Of a stretch of 64,000 nucleotides of DNA, positions 1-8,540 are shown one piece after another. The notes below the pieces were generated by a model that did no database searches, was not told the DNA's origin, and saw only the letters and a list, made by a program, of their open reading frames with translations. Each line of letters begins with the position of its first letter. Position 1 is the stretch's first letter. The translations under genes were made by a program, and so were the position numbers. This stretch comes from an uncultured Roseateles sp. (GTDB lineage Bacteria > Pseudomonadota > Gammaproteobacteria > Burkholderiales > Burkholderiaceae_C): the NCBI RefSeq assembly GCF_963422335.1, contig NZ_OY729424.1, forward strand, positions 2,480,001 to 2,544,000, given 5' to 3'.

Positions 1-2
1 TC

Positions 3-68
3 CTGCTGATGCCGCCCGGCAGCTGCGGGGCGCCCTGCCCGATTGCATTGGTGGCGGCGCTGACCTAG
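3..68 (+). other. Possible C-terminal tail of a plus-strand gene cut by the window edge
   Basis: From base 3 an open frame of 21 codons ends in TAG at 66-68, directly next to the stop of the convergent glucokinase gene at 69-71. It could be the 3' end of a gene entering from the left, but it is too short for any family to be recognised and could be chance. Confidence 0.2.
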
Positions 69-1055
69 CTAGGCTGGGGCGCAGAACCGGTCCATGTCCA
101 GGGCCCGTGAGGCGCCGATCAGTGCCGGCGATACGGCCGAGTCGATGACGAAGGTCGGGATCGCGGCCAGATAGCCCTGGAAGCGGCCCTTGCCCTCGAA
201 GCGCTCGCGAAAGCGCGAGGCCGTCAGCTCGGGCAGCAGGCGCGGCGCAATGCCGCCGCCCACGTAGACGCCGCCGCGTGCTCCCAGGGTCAGCGCCAGA
301 TTGCCGGCCACGCTGCCCAGGAAGCGGCAGAACAGATCGACGGCCGTGCTGCACAACGGGTCGTCCTGCTCGCGGGCCCGGACGATCACGTCGGCCGGTG
401 TCAGGTCTTGCGCTGTCTGTCCGGCCAGATCGGCCGCAGCGAGGTACAGATTCAACAGGCCAGGCCCCGACAGCGCCCGCTCGGCCGACGCATGGCCGAA
501 GCGCAGGCGCAGCCGGGCGATCACCGCGGCCTCTTCCTCGTCGTTGGGCGCCAGGGTGGTGTGGCCGCCTTCGCCGGCCACCGGCACATAGTGGCCGTCT
601 GCCAGCGCCAGCAGGCCCGATACCCCCAGGCCGGTGCCCGGGCCCAGCACGGCCAGCGCCTCGCCGGCGATGGCCTGGCCGCCACCGATCTGGCGCAGCT
701 GGGTTAGCGGCAAGGCCGGCAGTGACAGGGCCAGCGCGGTGAAGTCGTTGACGACGGCCAGGCGGGCCACGGCCAGATGCTGCTGCAGCTGCGAGATCGA
801 GAACGACCAGGCGTGATTGGTCATGCGCACCTCGTCGCCCAGCACCGGGTTGGCGATGCCGATGGCGCAGGCCAGTGGAGCGGGGCGGCCATGATCCTGA
901 AGATAGTGGCTGATGGCAGCGTGCAGCGAGCCATGCTCGGCGCAGCGGTAATGGGCAACGGCGCTCAGCGGTGCACCGGGCGCGCTGACCCAGGCGAAGC
1001 GCGCGTTGGTGCCACCGACATCGGCGAGCAGGCGGGGATAGACGGGGGTGGGCAT
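69..1055 (-). CDS. glk: Glucokinase
   Basis: Phosphorylates glucose with ATP to glucose 6-phosphate in the cytoplasm. The 328-residue protein has the usual length of the E. coli-type Glk family. The N-terminal phosphate-binding motif ADVGGTNARFAW lies near residue 11, the catalytic-loop motif VVNDFTAL follows in the middle, then GPGTGLGVSGL and GEGGHT. It lies head-to-head with the first GH30 gene. The perfect 14-bp palindrome at 1108-1121 lies 53 bp upstream of its start, so the LacI-family regulator probably controls it too. In this locus it would phosphorylate glucose released from beta-glucan by the GH1 and GH30 enzymes. Family assignment is confident; the pathway role is inferred from context. 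Confidence 0.95.
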   Translation of the reverse strand: MPTPVYPRLLADVGGTNARFAWVSAPGAPLSAVAHYRCAEHGSLHAAISHYLQDHGRPAPLACAIGIANPVLGDEVRMTNHAWSFSISQLQQHLAVARLAVVNDFTALALSLPALPLTQLRQIGGGQAIAGEALAVLGPGTGLGVSGLLALADGHYVPVAGEGGHTTLAPNDEEEAAVIARLRLRFGHASAERALSGPGLLNLYLAAADLAGQTAQDLTPADVIVRAREQDDPLCSTAVDLFCRFLGSVAGNLALTLGARGGVYVGGGIAPRLLPELTASRFRERFEGKGRFQGYLAAIPTFVIDSAVSPALIGASRALDMDRFCAPA

Positions 1056-1096
1056 GGTCTGGCTTAAGTCCGATGTGGCAGCGTGCTTGGGCGAGG

Positions 1097-1102
1097 TATC
1101 AT
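1097..1102 (+). promoter_or_regulatory. Candidate -10 element (TATCAT) of the first GH30 gene
   Basis: TATCAT matches five of six bases of the sigma70 -10 consensus and lies six bases before the palindromic operator at 1108. No good -35 is seen at the expected distance (the best hexamers near 1074-1080 are weak), so the call is tentative. The arrangement resembles the other two operator-bearing promoters. Confidence 0.35.
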
Positions 1103-1107
1103 GCTAA

Positions 1108-1121
1108 TGAAAGCGCTTTCA
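1108..1121. promoter_or_regulatory. LacI-family operator, copy 1 (between glk and GH30)
   Basis: Perfect palindrome TGAAAGCGCTTTCA. It has the central CG and spacing typical of LacI/GalR-family operators and fits the CRE-like consensus TGWAANCGNTNWCA. The identical 14-mer occurs at 2635 and 24659, always in front of a gene of the beta-glucan locus. It lies in the divergent region between glk and the first GH30 gene and could control both. The LacI-family protein encoded at 24801-25847 is the obvious candidate binder; this is inference from context. Confidence 0.8.
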
Positions 1122-1177
1122 AAGCGCAAGCGCTGGTTTTCCTGCCCCCTGTTCACTCTTCGCATCGAGGCCTGACC

Positions 1178-2545
1178 ATGACCGATCCGACGCCCGTCCG
1201 CAACTTGCGCTGCATCCTGAGCCGGCGCGACGGCCCGGAGCGACTGTCCGAACAGGCACCGCTGGCCTGCTCGGCCGACGCCCGCAGCGCGGACGGCCTG
1301 CCGCAGCTGATGGTCAACACCACGCGCCGCTTCCAGACGCTGGAAGGCTTTGGCGGGGCCTTCACCGAGGCGGCCGCGGTGACCTGGCAGGCCCTGCCTG
1401 CAGCGGCGGCCGACGGGTTGCTGCTGGGCTACTTCGATGCAGAGGCGGGCCACGGCTACACGCTGTGCCGCGTGCACATGAACAGCTGCGACTTCGCGCT
1501 GGGCAATTACGCCCATGCCGAGGTGGCGGGCGATGTGGCGCTGGAGCATTTCAATATCGATCGTGACCGCCAGGCGCTGCTGCCCATGATCAAGGCCGCG
1601 CAGCGGGTGGCGGCAAGACCCATCAAGCTGCTGGTCTCGCCCTGGAGTCCGCCGGCCTGGATGAAGAGCAATGGCCAGATGAACCAGGGCGGCAAGCTGC
1701 TGCCCGAATACGCCGCGGCCTGGGCGGGCTGCTATGTGCGCTTCATCAAGGCCTACGAGGCCGAGGGCGTGCCGGTGTGGGGCGTGTCGGTGCAGAACGA
1801 GCCGGATGCCACTCAGCGCTGGGATTCCTGCATCTACAGTGCCGAGGAGGAGCGCGACTTCGTCCGCGACCACCTGGGCCCGGCGCTGGCCGAGGCAGGT
1901 CTGTCACGCATCAAGATCGTTGTCTGGGACCATAACCGCGACCAGATGGTAGGACGGGCCAGCGTCGTCTACTCGGACCCCAGGGCGGCGCAGTACGTCT
2001 GGGGCTGCGGCTTCCACTGGTATGGCGAAGACCACTTCGACCATGTGCAACTGGTCCACGATGCCTGGCCCGACAAGGGCCTGCTGTTCACCGAGGGCTG
2101 CCAGGAGGGCGGTCCGCACACTGGCGAGTGGGAGTTGGCTGAGCGCTATGGCCGCAACATCATCAATGACCTGAACCGCTGGACGGCAGGCTGGATCGAC
2201 TGGAACCTGCTGCTCGACGAGACCGGAGGCCCCAATCACGTGGGCAATCTGTGCAGCGCGCCGGTGCTTGCCGACCGGGCGGCAGGCCGGCTGCTGCAGC
2301 AGAGCTCCTTCTTCGCGCTCGGGCACTTCGCGCGCTTCATCGCCCCGGGCGCGCAGCGGGTGCTGTGCGCCGCCACCCGGCAGGACCTGGAGACCACCGC
2401 CTTCGCCAATCCGGACGGCAGCGTGGCCATCGTCGTGCTGAACCGCACCGACGCGCCCCTGCGTTTCGCGCTGCGGCTGGACGACACCTTCGGCATGACC
2501 GAGCTGCCGGCACGGGCTATAGCCACCTACCTCGCGGCCTCCTGA
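1178..2545 (+). CDS. GH30-family glycoside hydrolase without signal peptide
   Basis: Retaining hydrolase of family GH30 (glucosylceramidase / beta-1,6-glucanase type), 455 residues. The acid/base Glu is E208 in VSVQNEPDA and the nucleophile is E306 in LFTEGCQ; the conserved SPWSPPAWMKSN motif precedes them. I chose the ATG at 1178 because the frame upstream of it reads through the promoter and operator; the family fold begins soon after (QTLEGFGGAFTEA). No signal peptide is visible, so it probably acts in the cytoplasm on imported beta-linked gluco-oligosaccharides, unlike its exported paralogue at 7137. The linkage (beta-1,6 or other) cannot be read from sequence alone. Confidence 0.9.
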   Translation: MTDPTPVRNLRCILSRRDGPERLSEQAPLACSADARSADGLPQLMVNTTRRFQTLEGFGGAFTEAAAVTWQALPAAAADGLLLGYFDAEAGHGYTLCRVHMNSCDFALGNYAHAEVAGDVALEHFNIDRDRQALLPMIKAAQRVAARPIKLLVSPWSPPAWMKSNGQMNQGGKLLPEYAAAWAGCYVRFIKAYEAEGVPVWGVSVQNEPDATQRWDSCIYSAEEERDFVRDHLGPALAEAGLSRIKIVVWDHNRDQMVGRASVVYSDPRAAQYVWGCGFHWYGEDHFDHVQLVHDAWPDKGLLFTEGCQEGGPHTGEWELAERYGRNIINDLNRWTAGWIDWNLLLDETGGPNHVGNLCSAPVLADRAAGRLLQQSSFFALGHFARFIAPGAQRVLCAATRQDLETTAFANPDGSVAIVVLNRTDAPLRFALRLDDTFGMTELPARAIATYLAAS

Positions 2546-2605
2546 ACAGGCGGCTGGAGCGGGCCGCGCAGTGGCCTCGAGCAGACACCTAGGGTTAGCC
2601 TGGAG

Positions 2606-2634
2606 TTGACACCTCGAGGGGTTGAGCAACATCA
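2606..2634 (+). promoter_or_regulatory. Sigma70-type promoter of the receptor operon
   Basis: A perfect -35 TTGACA at 2606-2611 is followed, after an 18-bp spacer, by CATCAT at 2630-2635 as a possible -10. The operator palindrome begins at 2635, so a bound repressor would cover the end of the -10 and the expected start site. The position relative to the operator is repeated in front of the transporter operon at 24659-24702. Confidence 0.5.
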
Positions 2635-2648
2635 TGAAAGCGCTTTCA
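2635..2648. promoter_or_regulatory. LacI-family operator, copy 2 (before TonB-dependent receptor)
   Basis: Exact second copy of TGAAAGCGCTTTCA, 62 bp before the receptor start codon and directly downstream of the TTGACA promoter. It divides the plus-strand cluster into the GH30 gene upstream and the receptor, halogenase, GH30, binding-protein and GH16 genes downstream, which are then likely one repressible transcript. Confidence 0.8.
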
Positions 2649-2710
2649 ACGAGTTGTGTTCAAGCTCGCCGTTGACGCCAGATTTCCCAAAAAACAGCTG
2701 GAGACAAACA

Positions 2711-5614
2711 ATGCAGTGCTCAACTTCCCCGCGCCTTCAGCGCAGCTATTCGCCGGTGTTTCGCGTCAAGCCGGTGGTCGCTGCCTGTGGCCTGCTGATG
2801 CTGGCCTCGGTGGCCGTTGAAGCCCAACAGACGGCCCAGCAGGCCAGCCAGCTGGACACGGTGGTTGTGACCGGCATTCGGCGCAGCATCGAGTCTTCGG
2901 TGGCGGCCAAGCGCAACTCCGACTCCATCGTCGAAGTGGTCTCGTCGGAAGAGATTGGCAAGCTACCCGATGCCAGCATCGCCGAATCGCTGGCGCGTCT
3001 GCCCGGCCTGACCGGCCAGCGCGGCCCGGACGGGCGAGTTGACCGCATCTCGATCCGTGGCCTGTCACCCGAATTCGCGGGCGTGCTGTTGAATGGCCGT
3101 GAGATGGTCAGCTCCAACGACAGCCGCGCGGTGGAGTTCGATCAGTTCCCGTCCGAGCTGGTCGGCTCGGCCGTTGTCTACAAGACCCCGGACGCCGGGC
3201 TGGTGGGCCAGGGCCTGTCGGGCACCGTCGACATCCGCACCCTGCGTCCGCTGTCGGTCACCGGCCGCCAGGTCGTCCTGAATGCGCGCGGCGAACGCAA
3301 CTCGAACGGTAATCTGGTGTCAGGCGTCACCAGCCCGACCGGCATGCGCGTCAGCGCCTCCTATGTCGACCAGTTCGCCAACAAGACCATAGGCGTGGCG
3401 CTCGGTTTTGCGCGCCTCGATGCGCCTACGCAGGTCAAGCTGACCGAGCTGGTGGAGTACGGCGACTACACCCCTTTCGGCCTGCCGCTGAGCGGCAACA
3501 AGCCCTCGCTGAAGCCCGCGCCCGATGGCACGATGGGCCAGGCGATGCTGCCGATGTTCTGGACCGCCACCACTTCGACCAAGAAAAATGTGCGCGACGG
3601 CCTGATGGCCGTGCTCGAGTACAAGCCCAATGACGACCTGCACAGCATGGTCGATCTCTACTACTCGAAGTTCGATACCCATGAGGTTGGCGGCAAATTC
3701 GCGCAAAGCCTGTTCGGCAATTGGTCGGCCGGCATTGCGCCGACTCTGAGCAACGTCGGCACCACCCAGATCGGCAACAACACCTATGCGACCAGCGCGA
3801 CCACCTCGCAACTGGTGGCCAATGTCGGCAATATGGATACGCGCCGCAGTGACGACATCGTGGCCGTCGGCTGGAACACCGAGATGAAGCTGGCGGACAA
3901 GTGGAAAGGCGTCGCCGACCTCAGCTACTCGCGCGACAAGCGCAACGAACGCTATGCCGAAGCCTACGGCGGCCCCTACAACAATGCCACCAAGCAGTGG
4001 ACCTACGGCGCCTACAACTGGAATGTGCCGGCCACCGGTGGCGCTCAGACCTTCACGCCGGTGCAGGCGGGCTATCTGTCCAACCCGGCCAATATGGCTT
4101 TCGGCGATGTGCAGGGCATGGATTGGGTCGGCAACGATGCCTGGATTGGCGCCATCCGCTCGCCCTCCGTCAAGGACGAGATCAAGAGCCTGCGTCTCTC
4201 GGCCAAGCGCGAGATGGAAGGCCTTTTCAGCGGCTTCACCGCCGGCGTCAACGTCACCCAGCGCAGCAAGGACGTCGAGCGCAACGAGGACCGCATCCTG
4301 ATGAAGAAGGATGCGCAGGGCAACTTCATCCGCACCATCCCGACCGCCATCGTCGGTTCGCCCTTTGACATGAGCTGGGCTGGTATTCCGCAGCTGCTGC
4401 GCGTCGACGTGCCGGCCTTGGTGGCCAGCGGCGCCGTCACGCTGGAGCAGGGCCAGTTCGCCAAATGGGCGGGCAATGTGTCGAGCGTCGATGAAACGGT
4501 CACGACCGGATTCGGCAAGCTCGACATCGACACCGACATCGCCGGCGTCGGGCTGCGCGGCAACGTCGGCCTGCAGATCGTCCATGCCAAGCAGAACTCG
4601 GAGGGCTGGGCGTATCTCGGCCGCAACGAGGACTTCCCCGATCCGAGCCTGCTACGCAAGCTCCAGGGCGGCACCAGCTACACCGACGTGCTGCCCAGCC
4701 TGAACCTCGTTGCCGACTTCAAGAACAACTGGCTTGCCCGCTTCGGACTGGCCACGGCCATCGTTCGCCCGGGCATCAACGAGATGCGCGCCGGCATCAG
4801 CACGCCTGATGTGGTGCAGGACCAGGCCGGCACGCCGAATGCCGGCAACTGGACGGCCACCTATTCGGGCAACCCCGCTCTCAAGCCCTGGCGCGCGGTA
4901 GGCATTGATCTGTCGGTCGAGAAGTACTTCGGCAAGCGCAGCTATGTGGCGGCAGCCGCCTTCCGCAAGAACCTGCTGAGCTACATCCAGAATGTGCAGA
5001 CGGTGGTCGACAACTCCAACGTGCCGCTGCCGTCCAACATCCCGCCCGGCGTGACTCCCAAGAAATTTGGGCCGCTGATCCAGCCGGCCAATGGCAGCGG
5101 CGGCAAGGTCGAGGGCATCGAGTTGGCCGCGGCTCTCGAAGGCGGACTGCTGCACCCGGCACTCGACGGTTTCGGCGTGGTCGCCAGTGCATCCAAGCTC
5201 CGCAGTTCCATCCTCGAACAGTTGCCCGATCAGCTGGCGAAGTCCATCCCTCTGAACGGCCTGTCGGGCCTCTCGAACAGCCTGACCGTCTACTACGAGA
5301 ACCATGGCCTGTCGGCACGGGTCAGCCAGCGCTACCGCTCGCCGTTCACCGCCACGACGCGTGACATCTACTTCAACTCGACGACGCTGCAGTACGCCGC
5401 AGACAAGGTGCTGGACCTGCAACTGGGCTATGCATTCGAGAGCGGAAACTTCAAGGGGCTGTCACTGCTGCTGCAAATTGGCAATGTGCTGGACAAGCCG
5501 ACGCTGAACTACAAGAACGTGACCGCGAATGCGCCCGACAGCACGCAGCTGACGCCGAACCTGATCCGCTATTTCGGCCGCACCACCTTGGTGGGGATGA
5601 ACTACAAGTTCTAA
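2711..5614 (+). CDS. TonB-dependent outer-membrane receptor (carbohydrate type)
   Basis: 967-residue outer-membrane transporter expected to take up oligosaccharides with energy from TonB. Residues 1-38 form a signal peptide ending VAVEA. A TonB-box-like DTVVVTG follows near residue 49, then the plug domain (EIGKLPDASIAESLARLPG, ISIRGL) and a long beta-barrel ending in the outer-membrane signature aromatic residue (GMNYKF). I chose the ATG at 2711, preceded by GGAGA; frame upstream of it covers the operator. Its plug resembles the large receptors of Caulobacter, Xanthomonas and Shewanella polysaccharide loci. The neighbouring tryptophan-halogenase-like gene and glucanases support a beta-glucan substrate; the substrate is inferred. 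Confidence 0.92.
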   Translation: MQCSTSPRLQRSYSPVFRVKPVVAACGLLMLASVAVEAQQTAQQASQLDTVVVTGIRRSIESSVAAKRNSDSIVEVVSSEEIGKLPDASIAESLARLPGLTGQRGPDGRVDRISIRGLSPEFAGVLLNGREMVSSNDSRAVEFDQFPSELVGSAVVYKTPDAGLVGQGLSGTVDIRTLRPLSVTGRQVVLNARGERNSNGNLVSGVTSPTGMRVSASYVDQFANKTIGVALGFARLDAPTQVKLTELVEYGDYTPFGLPLSGNKPSLKPAPDGTMGQAMLPMFWTATTSTKKNVRDGLMAVLEYKPNDDLHSMVDLYYSKFDTHEVGGKFAQSLFGNWSAGIAPTLSNVGTTQIGNNTYATSATTSQLVANVGNMDTRRSDDIVAVGWNTEMKLADKWKGVADLSYSRDKRNERYAEAYGGPYNNATKQWTYGAYNWNVPATGGAQTFTPVQAGYLSNPANMAFGDVQGMDWVGNDAWIGAIRSPSVKDEIKSLRLSAKREMEGLFSGFTAGVNVTQRSKDVERNEDRILMKKDAQGNFIRTIPTAIVGSPFDMSWAGIPQLLRVDVPALVASGAVTLEQGQFAKWAGNVSSVDETVTTGFGKLDIDTDIAGVGLRGNVGLQIVHAKQNSEGWAYLGRNEDFPDPSLLRKLQGGTSYTDVLPSLNLVADFKNNWLARFGLATAIVRPGINEMRAGISTPDVVQDQAGTPNAGNWTATYSGNPALKPWRAVGIDLSVEKYFGKRSYVAAAAFRKNLLSYIQNVQTVVDNSNVPLPSNIPPGVTPKKFGPLIQPANGSGGKVEGIELAAALEGGLLHPALDGFGVVASASKLRSSILEQLPDQLAKSIPLNGLSGLSNSLTVYYENHGLSARVSQRYRSPFTATTRDIYFNSTTLQYAADKVLDLQLGYAFESGNFKGLSLLLQIGNVLDKPTLNYKNVTANAPDSTQLTPNLIRYFGRTTLVGMNYKF

Positions 5615-5622
5615 TCGGTCCC

Positions 5623-7134
5623 ATGAGTTCCAAGCCCATCCACAACATCGTCATCGTCGGCGGTGGCACCGCCGGCTGGATGACGGCTGCCGCCTTCTCC
5701 AAGGCTCTCGGTCAGACGTACTCGATACGCCTGATCGAGTCCGACGAGATCGGCATCATCGGTGTCGGCGAGGCCTCGATCCCCAATCTGACCGAGTTCA
5801 ACCGGGCGCTGGGGATAGACGAAGACGAGTTCCTGTGCGCCACGCGGGGCACGTTCAAGATGGGCATCGAGTTCGTCAACTGGGGGGCCGTGGGCGACCG
5901 CTACACCCACGGCTTCGGCAAGGTCGGGCAGATGGCGGACACCGTGCCCTTCCACCACTTCTGGCTGCGCATGGCGCAGCAGGGCAAGGCCGGGCCACTG
6001 GGCGACTATTCGATCAATACGGTGGCACCGCACCAGGCCAAGTTCATGCGGGCCCGCACCGATATGGCCGGCTCGCCGCTGGGCGAGATCGCCCATGCCT
6101 ACCATTTCGATGCCGGCCTCTATGCCAGGTTTCTGCGCGGCTTTGCCGAACAGCGCGGCGTGAAAAGGCTGGAGGGCAAGGTCCGGCAGGTTTTGCAGCG
6201 CGAGCCAGACGGCTTCATCGAAGCGGTGGTGATGGAGAGCGGCGAGCGGGTCGAGGGCGACTTCTTCATCGATTGCTCGGGTATGCGCGCACTCTTGATC
6301 GAGCAGACCCTGAAGGCCGGCTACGAGGACTGGACGCACTGGCTGCCCTGCGACCGCGCGATCGCCGTGCCCTGCGAGTCGGTCTCGCCCCTGCTGCCGC
6401 TGACCCGCTCGACCGCGCACAGCGCCGGCTGGCAATGGCGCATTCCGCTGCAGCACCGCATCGGCAATGGCCACGTCTACAGCAGCGCCTTCATGGGCAA
6501 GGACGAGGCCGAGTCCATTCTGACGAACAACCTGGACGGCAAGGCGATGGCGCCACCGCGCCACCTCAGCTTCCGCACCGGCCGGGCCAAGACCTTCTGG
6601 GATCGCAACTGCGTGGCCGTGGGCCTGTCCAGCGGCTTTCTGGAGCCGCTGGAGTCGACCAGCATCCACCTGATCCATATGGCGGTGGCACGCATCCTGA
6701 GCTTCTTCCCGCACGGCGGCTTTGATGCGGCCGACATCACCGAATACAACGCGCTGACGCGGCTGGAGTTCGAGCGGGTGCGCGACTTCCTGATACTGCA
6801 TTACAAGCTCACCACGCGCGACGATTCGCCGTTCTGGAACCATTGCCGCACGATGGAGATTCCGGAGACCCTGCAGCGCAAGATGGACCTGTTTGCCAGC
6901 AACGGCCGCATCTACCGCTATGACGACGAGCTGTTCGCCGAGACCAGCTGGCTGCAGGTGATGGTGGGCCAGCGGCTGATGCCGCGCGGCCATCACCCGT
7001 TTGCCGATCTGCTGCCCGAGGCCGAGGTGCAGGCCTATCTGCGCAATGTCGAGCAGGTGGTGGCCAAGTGCGTCGGCGTGATGCCCACACATGCCGAGTT
7101 CATTGCCAAGCATTGCGCGGCCGACCTGGGCTGA
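5623..7134 (+). CDS. Tryptophan-halogenase-family flavoprotein
   Basis: 503-residue FAD-dependent protein of the PrnA/RebH family. The FAD-binding GGGTAG lies at residues 13-18. The halogenase motif WQWRIP lies at 270-275 and the catalytic lysine is K79 in FKMGIEF, the same residue number as Lys79 of PrnA. The EPLEST motif containing the second catalytic acid is at about 341-346. All known active-site elements are thus present. Genes of this type often accompany TonB receptors in polysaccharide loci of Caulobacter, Xanthomonas and Shewanella, where their substrate is unknown. It starts 8 bp after the receptor gene and is followed after 2 bp by a GH30 gene, so it is surely cotranscribed. Whether it halogenates anything here cannot be told. 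Confidence 0.9.
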   Translation: MSSKPIHNIVIVGGGTAGWMTAAAFSKALGQTYSIRLIESDEIGIIGVGEASIPNLTEFNRALGIDEDEFLCATRGTFKMGIEFVNWGAVGDRYTHGFGKVGQMADTVPFHHFWLRMAQQGKAGPLGDYSINTVAPHQAKFMRARTDMAGSPLGEIAHAYHFDAGLYARFLRGFAEQRGVKRLEGKVRQVLQREPDGFIEAVVMESGERVEGDFFIDCSGMRALLIEQTLKAGYEDWTHWLPCDRAIAVPCESVSPLLPLTRSTAHSAGWQWRIPLQHRIGNGHVYSSAFMGKDEAESILTNNLDGKAMAPPRHLSFRTGRAKTFWDRNCVAVGLSSGFLEPLESTSIHLIHMAVARILSFFPHGGFDAADITEYNALTRLEFERVRDFLILHYKLTTRDDSPFWNHCRTMEIPETLQRKMDLFASNGRIYRYDDELFAETSWLQVMVGQRLMPRGHHPFADLLPEAEVQAYLRNVEQVVAKCVGVMPTHAEFIAKHCAADLG

Positions 7135-7136
7135 CC

Positions 7137-8540
7137 ATGTGGCGATCCGCGGTGTTGGCGCTGGCCCTGGCCGGCAGCGGGGCCGTGGCCGGCCCGGTGG
7201 TGCAGTCGTGGCTGACGACGGCCGACCAGACGCGCTTGCTGGCGCCCCAGCCAGTCCTGGCCTTTGCCAGGCACCGCCCGCTGGCGCTGACCATCGATGT
7301 GGACGGCTCGCGCCGCTACCAGTCGATGATCGGCTTTGGTGCAGCCATCACCGATGCCTCAGCCTGGCTGATACGCCACAAGCTCGATGACGGCCAGCGC
7401 CAGGCGCTGCTGCGCGAGCTGTTCGGCCGTGCGGATGGTGGCCTGGGTTTCGGCCTGGCGCGGCTCACGCTAGGCGCCTCGGACTTCTCGCTGAAGCACT
7501 ACAGCTACGACGACCGCCCCCCAGGCGAGACCGATGCAGCGCTGGCGCATTTCTCGATCGATGAAAGCCGGGGCCATGTCTTGCCTGTGGTGCAGCAGGC
7601 GCTGGGTATCAACCCGGCCCTGTACCTGATCGCCTCGCCCTGGAGTGCACCTGGCTGGATGAAGACCGGCGGCAGCCTGATCAAGGGCAGCCTGCGCCCC
7701 GACATGCACGGGGTCTTCGCCCGCTACCTGTTGCGCTCGGTGGACGCCTTCGCGGCCGAGGGCGTGCCGATTGCGGCGCTGACTCTGCAGAACGAGCCGC
7801 ACTTCGAGCCCGAGGACTATCCCGGCATGCGGCTGGAGCCGGCCGATCGCGCGCAGTTGATCGCCACGCACCTGGGCCCGCTGCTGGCCAGCCGCGGCGG
7901 CCGGCCCCAACTGATCGAGTGGGACCACAACTGGGATGTACCCGAGTCGCCGCTGGCTGTGCTGGCCGACCCGGCGGCCCGTCGCTTCATCGCCGGCGTC
8001 GGCTGGCATTGCTATGGCGGCGAAGTGCAGGCCCAGACGCGGGTACGCGATGCCCATCCCGACAAGGATGTCTGGCTGACCGAATGCTCCGGCGGTGCCT
8101 GGGCATCCGACTGGGCCAAGAGTCTGCCCTGGATGGTGAATCAGCTGGTGATTGGCAGCACGCGCCACTGGGCACGCGGCGTGCTGCTGTGGAATCTGGC
8201 GCTGGACGAGCAGCAGGGCCCGCACCTCGGCGGCTGCAAGGACTGCCGCGGTGTCGTCACGATCGACTCGAAGACCGGCGCGGTGACGCGCAATCTCGAG
8301 TACTACGCGCTGGCTCATGCCAGCCGCTTCGTGCGCGCAGGGGCGCGGCGCATCGGCTCCAGCGAGGCGATCGATGGCCTGCACAACGTAGCCTTCCGGC
8401 ATGACGACGATGGTTCGGTGGTGTTGATCGTCTGCAATGACGCGGCCGTTGCCAAGACCTTCTCGGTGCGTCAGAACGGCCAGGTCCTGGCCTACACCTT
8501 GCCGCGCGAAAGCGTGGCCACGCTGGTGTGGCGACCATGA
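7137..8540 (+). CDS. Exported GH30-family glycoside hydrolase
   Basis: 467-residue GH30 enzyme with a signal peptide (MWRSAVLALALAGSGAVA), so it probably acts in the periplasm or outside the cell. Acid/base Glu is E220 in LTLQNEP and the nucleophile is E316 in VWLTECSGG; the SPWSAPGWMKT motif is present. The chosen ATG lies 2 bp after the halogenase stop, and only this start gives a proper signal peptide. It is a distant paralogue of the cytoplasmic GH30 at 1178. Probable substrate: beta-1,6 (or mixed) linkages in a laminarin-like glucan, by family and context. The stop overlaps the next start (ATGA). Confidence 0.9.
   Translation: MWRSAVLALALAGSGAVAGPVVQSWLTTADQTRLLAPQPVLAFARHRPLALTIDVDGSRRYQSMIGFGAAITDASAWLIRHKLDDGQRQALLRELFGRADGGLGFGLARLTLGASDFSLKHYSYDDRPPGETDAALAHFSIDESRGHVLPVVQQALGINPALYLIASPWSAPGWMKTGGSLIKGSLRPDMHGVFARYLLRSVDAFAAEGVPIAALTLQNEPHFEPEDYPGMRLEPADRAQLIATHLGPLLASRGGRPQLIEWDHNWDVPESPLAVLADPAARRFIAGVGWHCYGGEVQAQTRVRDAHPDKDVWLTECSGGAWASDWAKSLPWMVNQLVIGSTRHWARGVLLWNLALDEQQGPHLGGCKDCRGVVTIDSKTGAVTRNLEYYALAHASRFVRAGARRIGSSEAIDGLHNVAFRHDDDGSVVLIVCNDAAVAKTFSVRQNGQVLAYTLPRESVATLVWRP

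Noticed and set aside
5611..7113. 500-codon open frame opposite the halogenase-family gene
   Set aside because: His/Gln/Arg-rich antisense frame caused by codon bias; the plus-strand gene has all catalytic motifs.
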